A stretch of DNA of 7,568 nt from Sphingomonadales bacterium. GTDB taxonomy: Bacteria; Pseudomonadota; Alphaproteobacteria; Sphingomonadales; Sphingomonadaceae. Positions 1 through 6,332 of the stretch are shown here, piece after piece; position 1 is the first letter of the stretch; the number at the start of each line of letters is the position of its first letter. The notes below the pieces were generated by a model, which saw nothing but the letters and a program-made list of their open reading frames with translations, had not been told where the DNA came from and made no database searches. A program made the translations under genes and the position numbers. The stretch covers positions 1 to 7,568 of the forward strand of contig JAGPVK010000324.1 of the NCBI GenBank assembly GCA_018067055.1, in the 5' to 3' direction.

Positions 1-608
1 AAGTCTGTCGCGGCGACGGGCTGATCAAGATCGAGATGCACTTCCTGCCCGACGTCTATGTCACTTGCGAGGAATGCCACGGCAAGCGCTATAATCGCGA
101 GACGCTCGAGGTGAAATTCAAGGGCAAGTCAATCGCCGACATACTCGACATGACCGTCGAAGATGCAGTCAGCTTTTTCAAGGCGGTCCCGCCGATCCGC
201 GACAAGATGGCGATGCTGTTCGAAGTCGGCCTAGGCTATGTGAAGGTCGGCCAACAGGCGACCACCCTGTCCGGCGGCGAGGCGCAGCGGGTCAAGCTGG
301 CGAAAGAACTGTCGAAACGATCAACCGGGCAGACGCTCTATATTCTCGACGAGCCGACCACCGGCCTGCATTTCGAGGATGTCCGCAAGCTGCTGCAAGT
401 GCTCCAGCGGCTGGTCGACCAGGGCAATAGCGTGGTCGTGATCGAGCATAATCTCGATGTCATCAAGACCGCCGACCATATTCTCGACCTCGGCCCCGAA
501 GGCGGCGTGCGTGGCGGCGAGATTGTCGCTCAGGGCACGCCGGAAGAAGTGGCGCAGGTCAAGGCGAGCTATACCGGCGGCTATCTGAAGGATATGCTGG
601 CGAAGTGA
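1..608 (+). CDS. uvrA: UvrA excinuclease ABC subunit A, C-terminal part (5' end outside window)
   Basis: UvrA is the DNA damage-sensing ATPase of nucleotide excision repair. It works as a dimer with UvrB in the cytoplasm. The reading frame is open from the first complete codon at position 3, and about 201 residues remain of a protein usually about 940-980 long. Visible in order are the end of the C-terminal zinc finger (a Cys at codon 6-8, then CEEC followed by GKRYNRETL), the ABC signature [16 protein letters not shown], Walker [14 protein letters not shown] and the H-loop region [25 protein letters not shown]. All of these match the second ATPase domain of UvrA closely. The stop codon TGA at 606-608 overlaps the GTG start of the next gene. 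Nothing appears broken; the gene is cut only by the window edge. Identity is essentially certain. Confidence 0.98.
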   Translation, partial: VCRGDGLIKIEMHFLPDVYVTCEECHGKRYNRETLEVKFKGKSIADILDMTVEDAVSFFKAVPPIRDKMAMLFEVGLGYVKVGQQATTLSGGEAQRVKLAKELSKRSTGQTLYILDEPTTGLHFEDVRKLLQVLQRLVDQGNSVVVIEHNLDVIKTADHILDLGPEGGVRGGEIVAQGTPEEVAQVKASYTGGYLKDMLAK

Positions 609-940
609 GCAGCGACCCGGTGAAGCTGTTATTCGTCTGCGCCCGCAACCGTTTACGCAGCCCGACCGCCGAGGCGGTTCTCAACGAAGTCGATGGCGTC
701 AAGGCAATTTCGGCGGGCATCAATCATGACGCGGAAACATCGCTGTCCGGAGATCTGATCGAGTGGGCGGATCGCATCTACGTGATGGAGAATAGTCACA
801 AGCAGAAGGTCACTCGGCAATTTGGTACATTGCTGAAGGACAAGCCGGTCCGCAATCTCGCTATTCCGGACAATTACCGGTTCATGGACGCGGCGCTTGT
901 TGCCAGCATTAAAAGCAAGTTTCCCGAATATTTTTCCTAG
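605..940 (+). CDS. Low-molecular-weight protein tyrosine phosphatase-like protein (COG4551 type)
   Basis: This is a small cytoplasmic protein of 111 residues with the tyrosine-phosphatase P-loop near its N-terminus, [13 protein letters not shown]. It fits C-X5-R-S with nucleophile Cys12 and Arg18. A later IPDNY segment supplies Asp89, the likely general acid. The short length and this layout match the COG4551 group of predicted phosphatases rather than the ~150-residue classical enzymes or arsenate reductases; the substrate is unknown. The GTG start at 605 overlaps the uvrA stop (GTGA), which suggests translational coupling. No strong ribosome binding site precedes it. A second in-frame GTG at 620 would give [10 protein letters not shown], a more typical family N-terminus, so the start is uncertain by five codons. 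The stop at 938-940 shares CTAG with the stop of the convergent gene. Confidence 0.85.
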   Translation: MSSDPVKLLFVCARNRLRSPTAEAVLNEVDGVKAISAGINHDAETSLSGDLIEWADRIYVMENSHKQKVTRQFGTLLKDKPVRNLAIPDNYRFMDAALVASIKSKFPEYFS

Positions 941-1308
941 TAGCGCAGCACCTTTGCCTGCCAGAGCAGCAACAGCGGGGATAATATTTCCACGAACATT
1001 GCGGCGAATTGCTCGGTCGGCGGTGGTCCCACGGTCAGATAGGAAACCGCCCTGGCGCAGCCGCCGATGAAAAAGAACAACATCGCAAAGCGGAACAGTT
1101 TCGCCCGTTTGCGGATTTCACCAGCGCTGTAGAAGATCATCAACGCCACGCCGATATAGACGCCCGAGAGATAGCGATACTGATTGTCCATCGCGGCAGT
1201 GAACGCATCCCCGCCCATATGCTCCGCCGCACCGAATAGCAGGCCGTTGATCCCGAACCAGAGCGGGATGAATCCGATCAGGAAGGAAAGGATGCGGAAT
1301 GCGGCCAT
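937..1308 (-). CDS. DUF4345-type four-helix membrane protein
   Basis: The protein has 123 residues and is almost entirely hydrophobic. It has four likely membrane helices at about residues 5-27, 44-62, 70-90 and 100-118, joined by short loops, with a basic stretch (EIRKRAKLFR) between helices 2 and 3. The DNQYRYLSGVYIGVAL segment at 41-56 resembles the conserved core of DUF4345, a family of small inner-membrane proteins without an assigned function. The ATG start at 1306-1308 is preceded on the minus strand by AGGAG about seven bases upstream, a good ribosome binding site. It lies downstream of the haem-protein and P450 genes on the same strand, about 90 bases after the former, so it could be the last gene of that unit. 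The family call comes from remembered sequence pattern. Confidence 0.75.
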   Translation of the reverse strand: MAAFRILSFLIGFIPLWFGINGLLFGAAEHMGGDAFTAAMDNQYRYLSGVYIGVALMIFYSAGEIRKRAKLFRFAMLFFFIGGCARAVSYLTVGPPPTEQFAAMFVEILSPLLLLWQAKVLRY

Positions 1309-1335
1309 TTATATTCTCCTCTATATCATGCTTGG

Positions 1336-1355
1336 CACGCCTGTTGCCCGGCGTG
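1336..1355 (-). other. Intergenic GC-rich hairpin between the haem-protein and DUF4345 genes
   Basis: CACGCC at 1336-1341 pairs perfectly with GGCGTG at 1350-1355 across an 8-base loop. It sits in the 91-base gap between the two leftward genes. No T run follows on either strand, so it does not look like an intrinsic terminator. It could be an RNA-processing or mRNA-stabilising hairpin, or chance in GC-rich DNA. Confidence 0.3.
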
Positions 1356-1399
1356 TTCCAACAAGTTCAAGTCCGACGAAAACGCTGCCTGCCTAGTCT

Positions 1400-2041
1400 C
1401 TAGATAGCCAGAGCAGCCTGCAGCTGATTCAATCCGTCGGCTTCCTCGGTCGTCAGCGGCTGCGCTTCGCAACGCGGGTCGGTCTTTTGCAGCGCCCGGA
1501 TCATCACATCATTGATCGGGATCGGGTCGCAGCCATGATCGGTCTTGCAGATCAGATCAAACTGCGGTGCCGCCTTGACGTGGCAATCCTGACAGCTGTT
1601 GCCGAAACGGTTCTTCACCTCGTCGGCGCCTCTTGTCAGGATCTTGGTTCCTGCCGCCGAGATATCGAGATCAAAATATTCCCAGTCCTTGGTGACCGGA
1701 TTGAAACCCGCCTCGCGCTTGACCATCACTTCGGTTGGAACCAGCTGCACCACCGAGCCCACCGGATAGACGCCGCCTTCTGCTGCGCTTGCCACCGCGA
1801 CGGTCGCATCAAGATCGCCGTTGAGATTGCCGACAAAGAAACGGTCCACCGGAGTCAGGTCGCTGATACAGCCAAAGCTCGCTTCGGTGATATTCTGTGT
1901 TGGCAAGGTCGCGACGGTTTCTTCCTTCGCCGCTTCGGGTTCCCCGCTACACCCTTGCGTGACCATCCCTGCCAGCAACAACGCCGCAGCCGCACGGAGC
2001 AGCCGGGTTGATGCTTTACCTTCTGATTCATTCTGCGCCAT
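1400..2041 (-). CDS. Secreted c-type haem protein resembling cytochrome P460, possible lipoprotein
   Basis: From the ATG at 2041 this encodes 213 residues. The start is supported by GGGGGAT about six bases upstream on the minus strand; a longer TTG start at 2092 has no such support. Residues 11-30 form an Arg-capped hydrophobic export signal ending TQGC at Cys31. The lipobox is imperfect, so membrane anchoring is likely but unproved. The mature part contains VYPVGSVVQL, then VMVKREAGFNPVTKDWEYFDLD, then one haem c motif CQDCH (Cys150, Cys153, His154). That order resembles the cytochrome P460 family, whose known members oxidise hydroxylamine or bind NO; the function here is not established. 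Four more Cys (58, 165, 171, 191) could form disulfides outside the cytoplasm. It lies 102 bases after the P450 gene on the same strand. A TTGACA at 2092-2087 (minus strand) could be a -35 box, but the matching -10 is poor. Confidence 0.75.
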   Translation of the reverse strand: MAQNESEGKASTRLLRAAAALLLAGMVTQGCSGEPEAAKEETVATLPTQNITEASFGCISDLTPVDRFFVGNLNGDLDATVAVASAAEGGVYPVGSVVQLVPTEVMVKREAGFNPVTKDWEYFDLDISAAGTKILTRGADEVKNRFGNSCQDCHVKAAPQFDLICKTDHGCDPIPINDVMIRALQKTDPRCEAQPLTTEEADGLNQLQAALAI

Positions 2042-2143
2042 GATTATCCCCCGATAGACGTGAAGAGTGCCACGCGCCGATGCGCCTGTCAATTTGTTGC
2101 GCCGACCGGACCAATCGAGCCGCCATAGGCCTGCTCTCGGCGA

Positions 2144-3541
2144 CTAGAGCCGCTCGAACCGAACCGGCAATCCGTCCCTCGGTTGCGGAATCGGAAAGAC
2201 CTGCCAGTTCGGTTCGTAATCCGGTCCGCCTTGCAGAACGACGCGGTTCTGGGTCAGCATCGCGTGCATCAATATCTTGATCTGCATATAGGCGAAATGC
2301 AGCCCGAGACACATATGCGCGCCGCCGCCAAACGGCACCCAGGCATATTTGTGCCGACCGGCCGAGTTTTCCGGCGTGAACCGCAACGGATCAAACTTGT
2401 CCGGGTCGGGCCAGTGCTTTTCCATCTTGTGAACAAATTGCGGGCTGATGCCAATATTGGTTCCCGCCGGGATCGTGTAATTGCGGAAGGTGAATTCCTT
2501 GAGCGCACGGCGCGGAATGCTAGGCACCGGCGGAATCATCCGCAGCGCTTCCTTGAATGCCATTTCGGTCAGTTCCAGCTGGCCCAGCTGTTCCACGCTA
2601 AGCACCGTCCCGGCTGGAGCCACCGACAGACATTCCTCGCGCAGACGGTCCTGCCATTCGGGATGTTTCGCAAGCAGATAGGTCATGCTGGTCGCCGAGG
2701 AGGTGATCGTGTCATGCGCCGCCATCATCAGGAAGTTCATGTGATCGACCACTTCATCCTCGGTCAGCAGCTCACCATTTTCATGGGTCGCCAGGCAGAT
2801 CTGGGTGAAGATGTCCTCGCCGCCCTTGGCCCGGCGCTCCTTCACCTGCGGCGTGAAATATTCGAGCAGATATTCGCGTGCCTTCACGCCTTTCCACATC
2901 TTGGTGAACGGGATCGGCCGGCGGACAACGCCGATCGAAGCCTGCACCTCATCAACAAAGGCCTTGTTGATCTTGTCCGCTTCCGGCCCCCAGGGGATGC
3001 CGAGAATGGCGCTGGCGGCGGTATCGAGCGAAAGCGACTTGATCGCCGGGTAAAATTCGAGCTCGGTACCGCTCCAGTCGGCGACGCGTTCCAATATGCC
3101 TTCGCCCAGAACCGCACAATGATGCTTCATCGGACCGGGTTTGAAGGCAACCGAAAGCGCTTTGCGATCAGCTCTGTGCCGTTCGAAATCCATCAGCATC
3201 AGGCCACGCGGAAAGAGATTGTTGAGCACCGGGCCCCAGCCCTGTTCACTGGAGAATATCTTGTCCTTGTTGAACATCACCAGTTCGGTCGCGTCGGCAC
3301 CGAGCAGCATGACATTCTGCTTGCCGAAGCTGAAGGTGCGATAGACCGAACCATAGCGTTCGAACATGAATTGGCCAAAACCGATCGGGTCCTTGATCAC
3401 TTTCAAGGTCGTCCCCACGAAGGGCAGGCCCTGCTCGCCAGGAATATGGGCCAGTTGCTCTTCGCTGGGCGGCTTAACCCAATGGGGATTGGCGCTTTCC
3501 TGATACGGGTAACCGTGGGATTTTGCTGCAACTGTGGCCAA
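2144..3541 (-). CDS. Cytochrome P450 monooxygenase
   Basis: This is a complete soluble P450 of 465 residues, with no membrane anchor. P450s insert one oxygen atom from O2 into organic substrates using electrons from a redox partner. Family signatures appear in order: a proline-rich N-terminus (IPGEQGLPFVG, 33-43), C-helix HRADR (122-126), I-helix AAHDT for oxygen activation (274-278), K-helix EALR (331-334, the ExxR motif), FDPLRF (383-388) and the haem-ligand loop FGGGAHMCLG with Cys411. Its general look is like the bacterial P450s that resemble eukaryotic ones (CYP51 or CYP120 style) rather than P450cam, but I cannot assign a family or substrate. The start is a TTG at 3541-3539 with AGGAG seven bases upstream; no other Met occurs before residue 59. 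No ferredoxin or reductase gene is in the window. It heads the leftward trio and diverges from the lipoprotein gene. Confidence 0.95.
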   Translation of the reverse strand: MATVAAKSHGYPYQESANPHWVKPPSEEQLAHIPGEQGLPFVGTTLKVIKDPIGFGQFMFERYGSVYRTFSFGKQNVMLLGADATELVMFNKDKIFSSEQGWGPVLNNLFPRGLMLMDFERHRADRKALSVAFKPGPMKHHCAVLGEGILERVADWSGTELEFYPAIKSLSLDTAASAILGIPWGPEADKINKAFVDEVQASIGVVRRPIPFTKMWKGVKAREYLLEYFTPQVKERRAKGGEDIFTQICLATHENGELLTEDEVVDHMNFLMMAAHDTITSSATSMTYLLAKHPEWQDRLREECLSVAPAGTVLSVEQLGQLELTEMAFKEALRMIPPVPSIPRRALKEFTFRNYTIPAGTNIGISPQFVHKMEKHWPDPDKFDPLRFTPENSAGRHKYAWVPFGGGAHMCLGLHFAYMQIKILMHAMLTQNRVVLQGGPDYEPNWQVFPIPQPRDGLPVRFERL

Positions 3542-3585
3542 TGAAGGTCTCCTGAATGGGATTTGCGCCCATCCTAGCTACTTTC

Positions 3586-3613
3586 ATGAATGTCAGCAAG
3601 ACACTCCATTCAT
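3586..3613. promoter_or_regulatory. Candidate operator: 7-bp inverted repeat in the P450/lipoprotein divergent region
   Basis: ATGAATG at 3586-3592 and its exact complement-reverse CATTCAT at 3607-3613 lie with centres 21 bp apart, about two helical turns, as expected for a dimeric repressor or activator. A third TGAATG half-site is at 3553-3558. The repeat lies 45-72 bases upstream of the P450 start and about 100 upstream of the lipoprotein start. A weak minus-strand promoter, TTGCTG at 3599-3594 and TAGGAT at 3576-3571 with a 17-base spacer, has its -35 inside the repeat. No regulator gene is nearby, so this remains a sequence-only guess. Confidence 0.35.
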
Positions 3614-3712
3614 AAGCTATTCAATCGATTGGCATTAATTATCACGGCAACAAGGAAAGAATCGCGACTCCGGATGGCGGATGAAAGCGGCGTCGATTTT
3701 GAGGAAAAGCAT

Positions 3713-4426
3713 ATGACCAAGGTTGCAATCCCCCGAGTGATCAAGTCTGCGATAGCAGCGGGCGCATTTTTGAGTCTGGCTGGCTGCATGTACGGTGGCA
3801 CCGGCTATTATGGCGACGGCTATGTCAACAACAGCAGCTATACCTGCGATCCCTATGCACCTTTCGACGATTATTATGCCTGCGACTACGGTTATGGCTT
3901 TGCCAATATCGGATATGGCGGCGGCTGGTATGATCAATATTATTATCCCGGCTATGGCATCTATATCTTCGACCGCGGCGGCAGGCGCCACGCCATGCGC
4001 AACGATCACCGGCGTTATTGGGCCAGACAGCGCGCCGAATATGGCGGGCACCACGCAAGAGATCGCAGCCGGTACCCGGCACAGCGGACCGAGCGGCGCG
4101 ACCAGCGTTATCAGAGTCGCGACGGCATCCGCGACCAGCGTCGCGGGAATTATCGCGACAATAGCGGCGATCGCACCGATCCCGGCACGCGCCCGCGGAG
4201 CAGAGCGACGCGACCCGACCGCACTGATCAGGCACGCCCGGTGCGCAACCGCGGTAATCAGACAGGCCAGCCGGACCGCCGCCCGACGAGAGCGGTCGAA
4301 CGGCCGCAGGCGCGGCCACAACCGGCAACCCGTCCGGCAACTACAAACAGAGCGCCGCGCCCCGATGGCCCTCGCGCTGCGCCAAGAGCGACCCGTGAAG
4401 AACGCCGCAGTGTAAACGACGACTAG
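3713..4426 (+). CDS. Predicted lipoprotein with Tyr/Gly-rich and Arg/Pro-rich low-complexity regions
   Basis: I do not recognise a defined family. The chosen ATG at 3713 gives 237 residues and has GAGGA eight to nine bases upstream. The frame stays open to 3590, but that extension would bury the signal peptide. Residues 8-25 form a basic-then-hydrophobic signal ending LAGC, a good lipobox, so Cys25 should be lipidated and the protein exported to the envelope. The mature protein splits in two. Residues 26-86 are rich in Tyr, Gly and Asp, with two further Cys (45, 57). From about 87 to 237 it is dominated by Arg with Asp, Pro, Gln and Thr, looks disordered and is strongly basic. The YYYPGYGIYIFDRGGRRHA segment at 76-94 and the following HRRYW look like the most conserved part. 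A role binding anionic envelope polymers is possible but unsupported. The gene is alone on its strand. Confidence 0.75.
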   Translation: MTKVAIPRVIKSAIAAGAFLSLAGCMYGGTGYYGDGYVNNSSYTCDPYAPFDDYYACDYGYGFANIGYGGGWYDQYYYPGYGIYIFDRGGRRHAMRNDHRRYWARQRAEYGGHHARDRSRYPAQRTERRDQRYQSRDGIRDQRRGNYRDNSGDRTDPGTRPRSRATRPDRTDQARPVRNRGNQTGQPDRRPTRAVERPQARPQPATRPATTNRAPRPDGPRAAPRATREERRSVNDD

Positions 4427-4677
4427 GCGGTTCTGGCGTTTATTGCCGATGGCGGCCCGTTCCCCGCGAACATTGATTGCAGGCAGACTTTTCCGATCTC
4501 GCCAAGGTTGGCAAGTTCGTGCGTGGGCCATTACCTCAGCAACGCTCGCAATGCAGAAATCGCCTCACATAGAGACGTCATTAGGCCTATTTTGTTCAGC
4601 AAATGACCCTTTTGGCCCTTCAATTTGACCAAAGCGGACGGTTTCACGCTTCGCAACCCGCTTATTAGTTAACACAA

Positions 4678-4706
4678 TTGTAATCATCGCAAATAGCCTA
4701 TATCCT
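4678..4706 (+). promoter_or_regulatory. Candidate sigma70-type promoter for the desaturase gene
   Basis: TTGTAA at 4678-4683 and TATCCT at 4701-4706 are separated by 17 bases, and each matches four of six consensus positions. Transcription would begin near 4712-4714, leaving a leader of about 28 bases before the ATG at 4741. The 8-bp palindrome ACAATTGT overlaps the -35 element and could be an operator. The prediction rests on position and spacing only. Confidence 0.4.
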
Positions 4707-4708
4707 GT

Positions 4709-4736
4709 ATTCTCGAGTAAAATTTCGAGGAATTTT
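4709..4736 (+). promoter_or_regulatory. Two mutually exclusive hairpins around the desaturase ribosome binding site
   Basis: The GAGGA ribosome binding site is at 4727-4731. In one fold CTCGA (4712-4716) pairs with TCGAG (4725-4729), and ATT (4709-4711) pairs with AAT (4731-4733) around a one-base bulge, burying the site. In the other, AAAATT (4719-4724) pairs with AATTTT (4731-4736), placing most of the site in a 6-base loop. The folds share bases and cannot coexist. If transcription starts near 4713, the first fold loses its outer pairs and most likely its closing C-G pair. Energies were not computed. Confidence 0.3.
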
Positions 4737-4740
4737 GGCG

Positions 4741-5826
4741 ATGGCGAGCGCATTTAGCGACATTCAACCCGACGAATTTATACCGTCGGAACAGCATCCG
4801 CAGCATGGCGTCATCATTGGCGGCCCGGCAGCACGGGCAAAGCGAATCGAATATGGCATATTGCTTTCGTCGATGGTGCTGGGCTCTCTCGGCGCCTTGT
4901 ACTGGACCCTCACGCATTCCACTGGCTGGGTAGAATGGTCTGCCTTTTTGTTTGGCTTTGCGTTGATCAACATGGGCGTTGGTATCGGCTATCACCGCTA
5001 TTTCACCCACCGCGCGTTCGAAGCAGGACCAAAAATGCGCCTCGCCATCGGCATCATGGCGCAAATGGCCTGTCAGGCTTCGGTGCTGAAATGGGCGGCC
5101 GACCATCGCCGTCATCACGCCTTCTCCGATGACGTCGGCGACGTGCACAGCCCCTATATTGACGGTCACGGCGAAAAAATGTCGAAATGGAAAGGACTTG
5201 GCATTGCCCATTTCGGCTGGCTGTTCGACAATACGACATCGGACATGAATGTTTACGGCAAGGGCCTGATCGACGATCCGCAGGTCCTGTGGTGCCACAA
5301 GCATCGCTGGTCGATCGCCATTTTCTCCAGCATCATCCTGCCTGCGCTCTGGGCGCTGGCATTTGGCGGCCCGGAATATATTATCGGCACCATCCTGATC
5401 GGCGGCTTTTTCCGCAATTTCTTCTTCCTGAATTTCGTGATGGGTGTGAACAGCATCGGCCATGTCTTCGGCTCGCAGCGCTTCAAGACCAAGGACGGCT
5501 CGCGCAACAACTGGTTCATGGCCTGGATGACCTTCGGCGACGGCTGGCACAACAACCATCATCAGCACCCGCGCGCCGCATCCTCGCAGGTTGCCTGGTG
5601 GGAATTCGATCTTAACGGCCAGATCATCTATGCATGGGAAAAAATGGGACTGGTCTGGAATGTCCAGCGGGCCCCTGCCTATGTTCGCAACGACAAGGGC
5701 GAATGGGTTCAGAAAGAAGCAAAAATCGCGAAGCCCGATCCGGCAGAACCGGAAGTCATGTCAGCCGATGACGGCGGCGTGATGTTTCCCGCAACAAAGC
5801 AGCATCATATCGAACCGGCGGAATAA
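4741..5826 (+). CDS. Membrane acyl-CoA-type fatty acid desaturase (probable delta-9)
   Basis: This 361-residue integral membrane di-iron enzyme should introduce a cis double bond into long acyl chains, which alters membrane fluidity. All three histidine boxes are present: HRYFTH (85-90), HRRHH (122-126) and HNNHH (270-274). NSIGH (237-241) and H157 in HFGW supply the additional ligands expected in stearoyl-CoA desaturase-like enzymes. Hydrophobic segments at about 38-58, 65-82, 191-208 and 213-236 fit the four-helix topology. The last 45 residues are polar, rich in Glu, Lys and Pro, and form an unassigned tail. The ATG at 4741 is preferred because GAGGA lies nine bases upstream; a TTG at 4735 in frame is too close to it. 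Substrate and bond position are inferred from the family. Electron donors are not in the window. It converges on gspM with a 32-base gap. Confidence 0.93.
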   Translation: MASAFSDIQPDEFIPSEQHPQHGVIIGGPAARAKRIEYGILLSSMVLGSLGALYWTLTHSTGWVEWSAFLFGFALINMGVGIGYHRYFTHRAFEAGPKMRLAIGIMAQMACQASVLKWAADHRRHHAFSDDVGDVHSPYIDGHGEKMSKWKGLGIAHFGWLFDNTTSDMNVYGKGLIDDPQVLWCHKHRWSIAIFSSIILPALWALAFGGPEYIIGTILIGGFFRNFFFLNFVMGVNSIGHVFGSQRFKTKDGSRNNWFMAWMTFGDGWHNNHHQHPRAASSQVAWWEFDLNGQIIYAWEKMGLVWNVQRAPAYVRNDKGEWVQKEAKIAKPDPAEPEVMSADDGGVMFPATKQHHIEPAE

Positions 5827-5858
5827 CGGGCCAAAACAGCTTCCCGCCAATGTGGCCA

Positions 5859-6332
5859 CTAATGTGATCGCAAGGTCAGAGTGGCCGATATCGCTCCACT
5901 GTCCGTCGGGTTTACGCTAAGCGATTCAACCGCGATGCCTTCCCGTTCAATGCGCGCCAGCCAGCCGAATAGCGCCGTCGGCTTGGCTGATTCCACCACC
6001 ATATTGACCCGGCTACCGGACTGCGGCGTCACCGATGCCACCGCAATGCCGGTCTCGCCTGCGCTCTGACCGACAAAGGCGTCGATTGCGCCGCTGAACT
6101 TGACCACTGTCCCATCCACCGGCTGCTGCAGCGCAGCGACCTTGGCTTCGATCCGCGCTTGCTGCTCGACCGCATCGACATAGCGTTGCTCAGCCGCCGT
6201 CATCGCGCCGAACGTCGGCCGCGCGATGCCGTAATAGCCGACCAGTCCGGCCAGCAGCAGACCGGCAAAACCGACCAGAATCTTTTCCCGCTGGCTGAGA
6301 CCGACAAACCAGTTTCGTGCATTGTTTATCAT
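5859..6332 (-). CDS. gspM: Type II secretion system protein GspM
   Basis: GspM is a bitopic inner-membrane protein that partners GspL in the assembly platform of the type II secretion system. The 157-residue product starts with a short cytoplasmic segment including WFVGLSQREKILV, the usual GspM opening. It continues with one membrane helix at about 17-36 and then a periplasmic part of about 120 residues. This begins with an Ala/Glu/Gln-rich probable coiled coil (44-70) and ends in an alternating beta-alpha-beta region (SGSRVNMVVESA, ALFGWLARIEREGI, SATLTLRSH) that fits the ferredoxin-like fold of GspM. Its ATG overlaps the gspL stop by four bases (ATGA at 6332-6329), which implies coupled translation and supports the assignment. 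No gspN follows; the next gene is the convergent desaturase. Confidence 0.88.
   Translation of the reverse strand: MINNARNWFVGLSQREKILVGFAGLLLAGLVGYYGIARPTFGAMTAAEQRYVDAVEQQARIEAKVAALQQPVDGTVVKFSGAIDAFVGQSAGETGIAVASVTPQSGSRVNMVVESAKPTALFGWLARIEREGIAVESLSVNPTDSGAISATLTLRSH

Larger units (their letters stand above)
4427..4740. other. 314-base intergenic region between the lipoprotein and desaturase genes
   Basis: I find no convincing gene in this stretch; the short open frames lack a ribosome binding site and any family resemblance. It holds a compact dyad, GCCAA-GG-TTGGC at 4501-4512. Its right third is AT-rich and contains GTTAAC (4668-4673) and the perfect 8-bp palindrome ACAATTGT (4674-4681), followed by the likely desaturase promoter and leader listed separately. 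I see no hairpin with a T run after the lipoprotein stop, so its terminator is not evident. Confidence 0.6.

Noticed and set aside
1487..2011. A 174-residue plus-strand frame opposite the haem protein
   Set aside because: It is antisense to the CXXCH-containing gene and has no motif or ribosome binding site.
2042..2092. Extended start of the haem protein at the TTG at 2092
   Set aside because: The extension has no ribosome binding site and would put 17 extra residues before a normal signal peptide, and the TTG is part of a TTGACA that looks like a -35 box.
2183..3544. A 453-residue open frame on the plus strand opposite the P450
   Set aside because: It lies wholly antisense to a gene with complete P450 motifs, has no ribosome binding site or recognisable domain, and has the His/Arg-rich composition typical of antisense frames in GC-rich coding DNA.
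4501..4512. GCCAA-GG-TTGGC dyad as a terminator or small RNA
   Set aside because: A two-base loop is too tight for a stable RNA hairpin and no T run follows; it is noted only as a dyad within the intergenic region.
3635..4531. Long open frames antisense to, and in another frame of, the lipoprotein gene (298 and 206 residues)
   Set aside because: They are Ala/Ile- and Arg-rich by-products of the biased composition. Only the frame from 3713 has a ribosome binding site, a signal peptide and a lipobox.
4684..5568. A 294-residue minus-strand frame opposite the desaturase
   Set aside because: The desaturase strand carries all three histidine boxes; the opposite frame shows no family resemblance.
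5829..5857. GGCCA/TGGCC inverted repeat between the convergent desaturase and gspM genes as a terminator
   Set aside because: The stem is only 5 bp with a 19-base loop and no T run, too weak for an intrinsic terminator.
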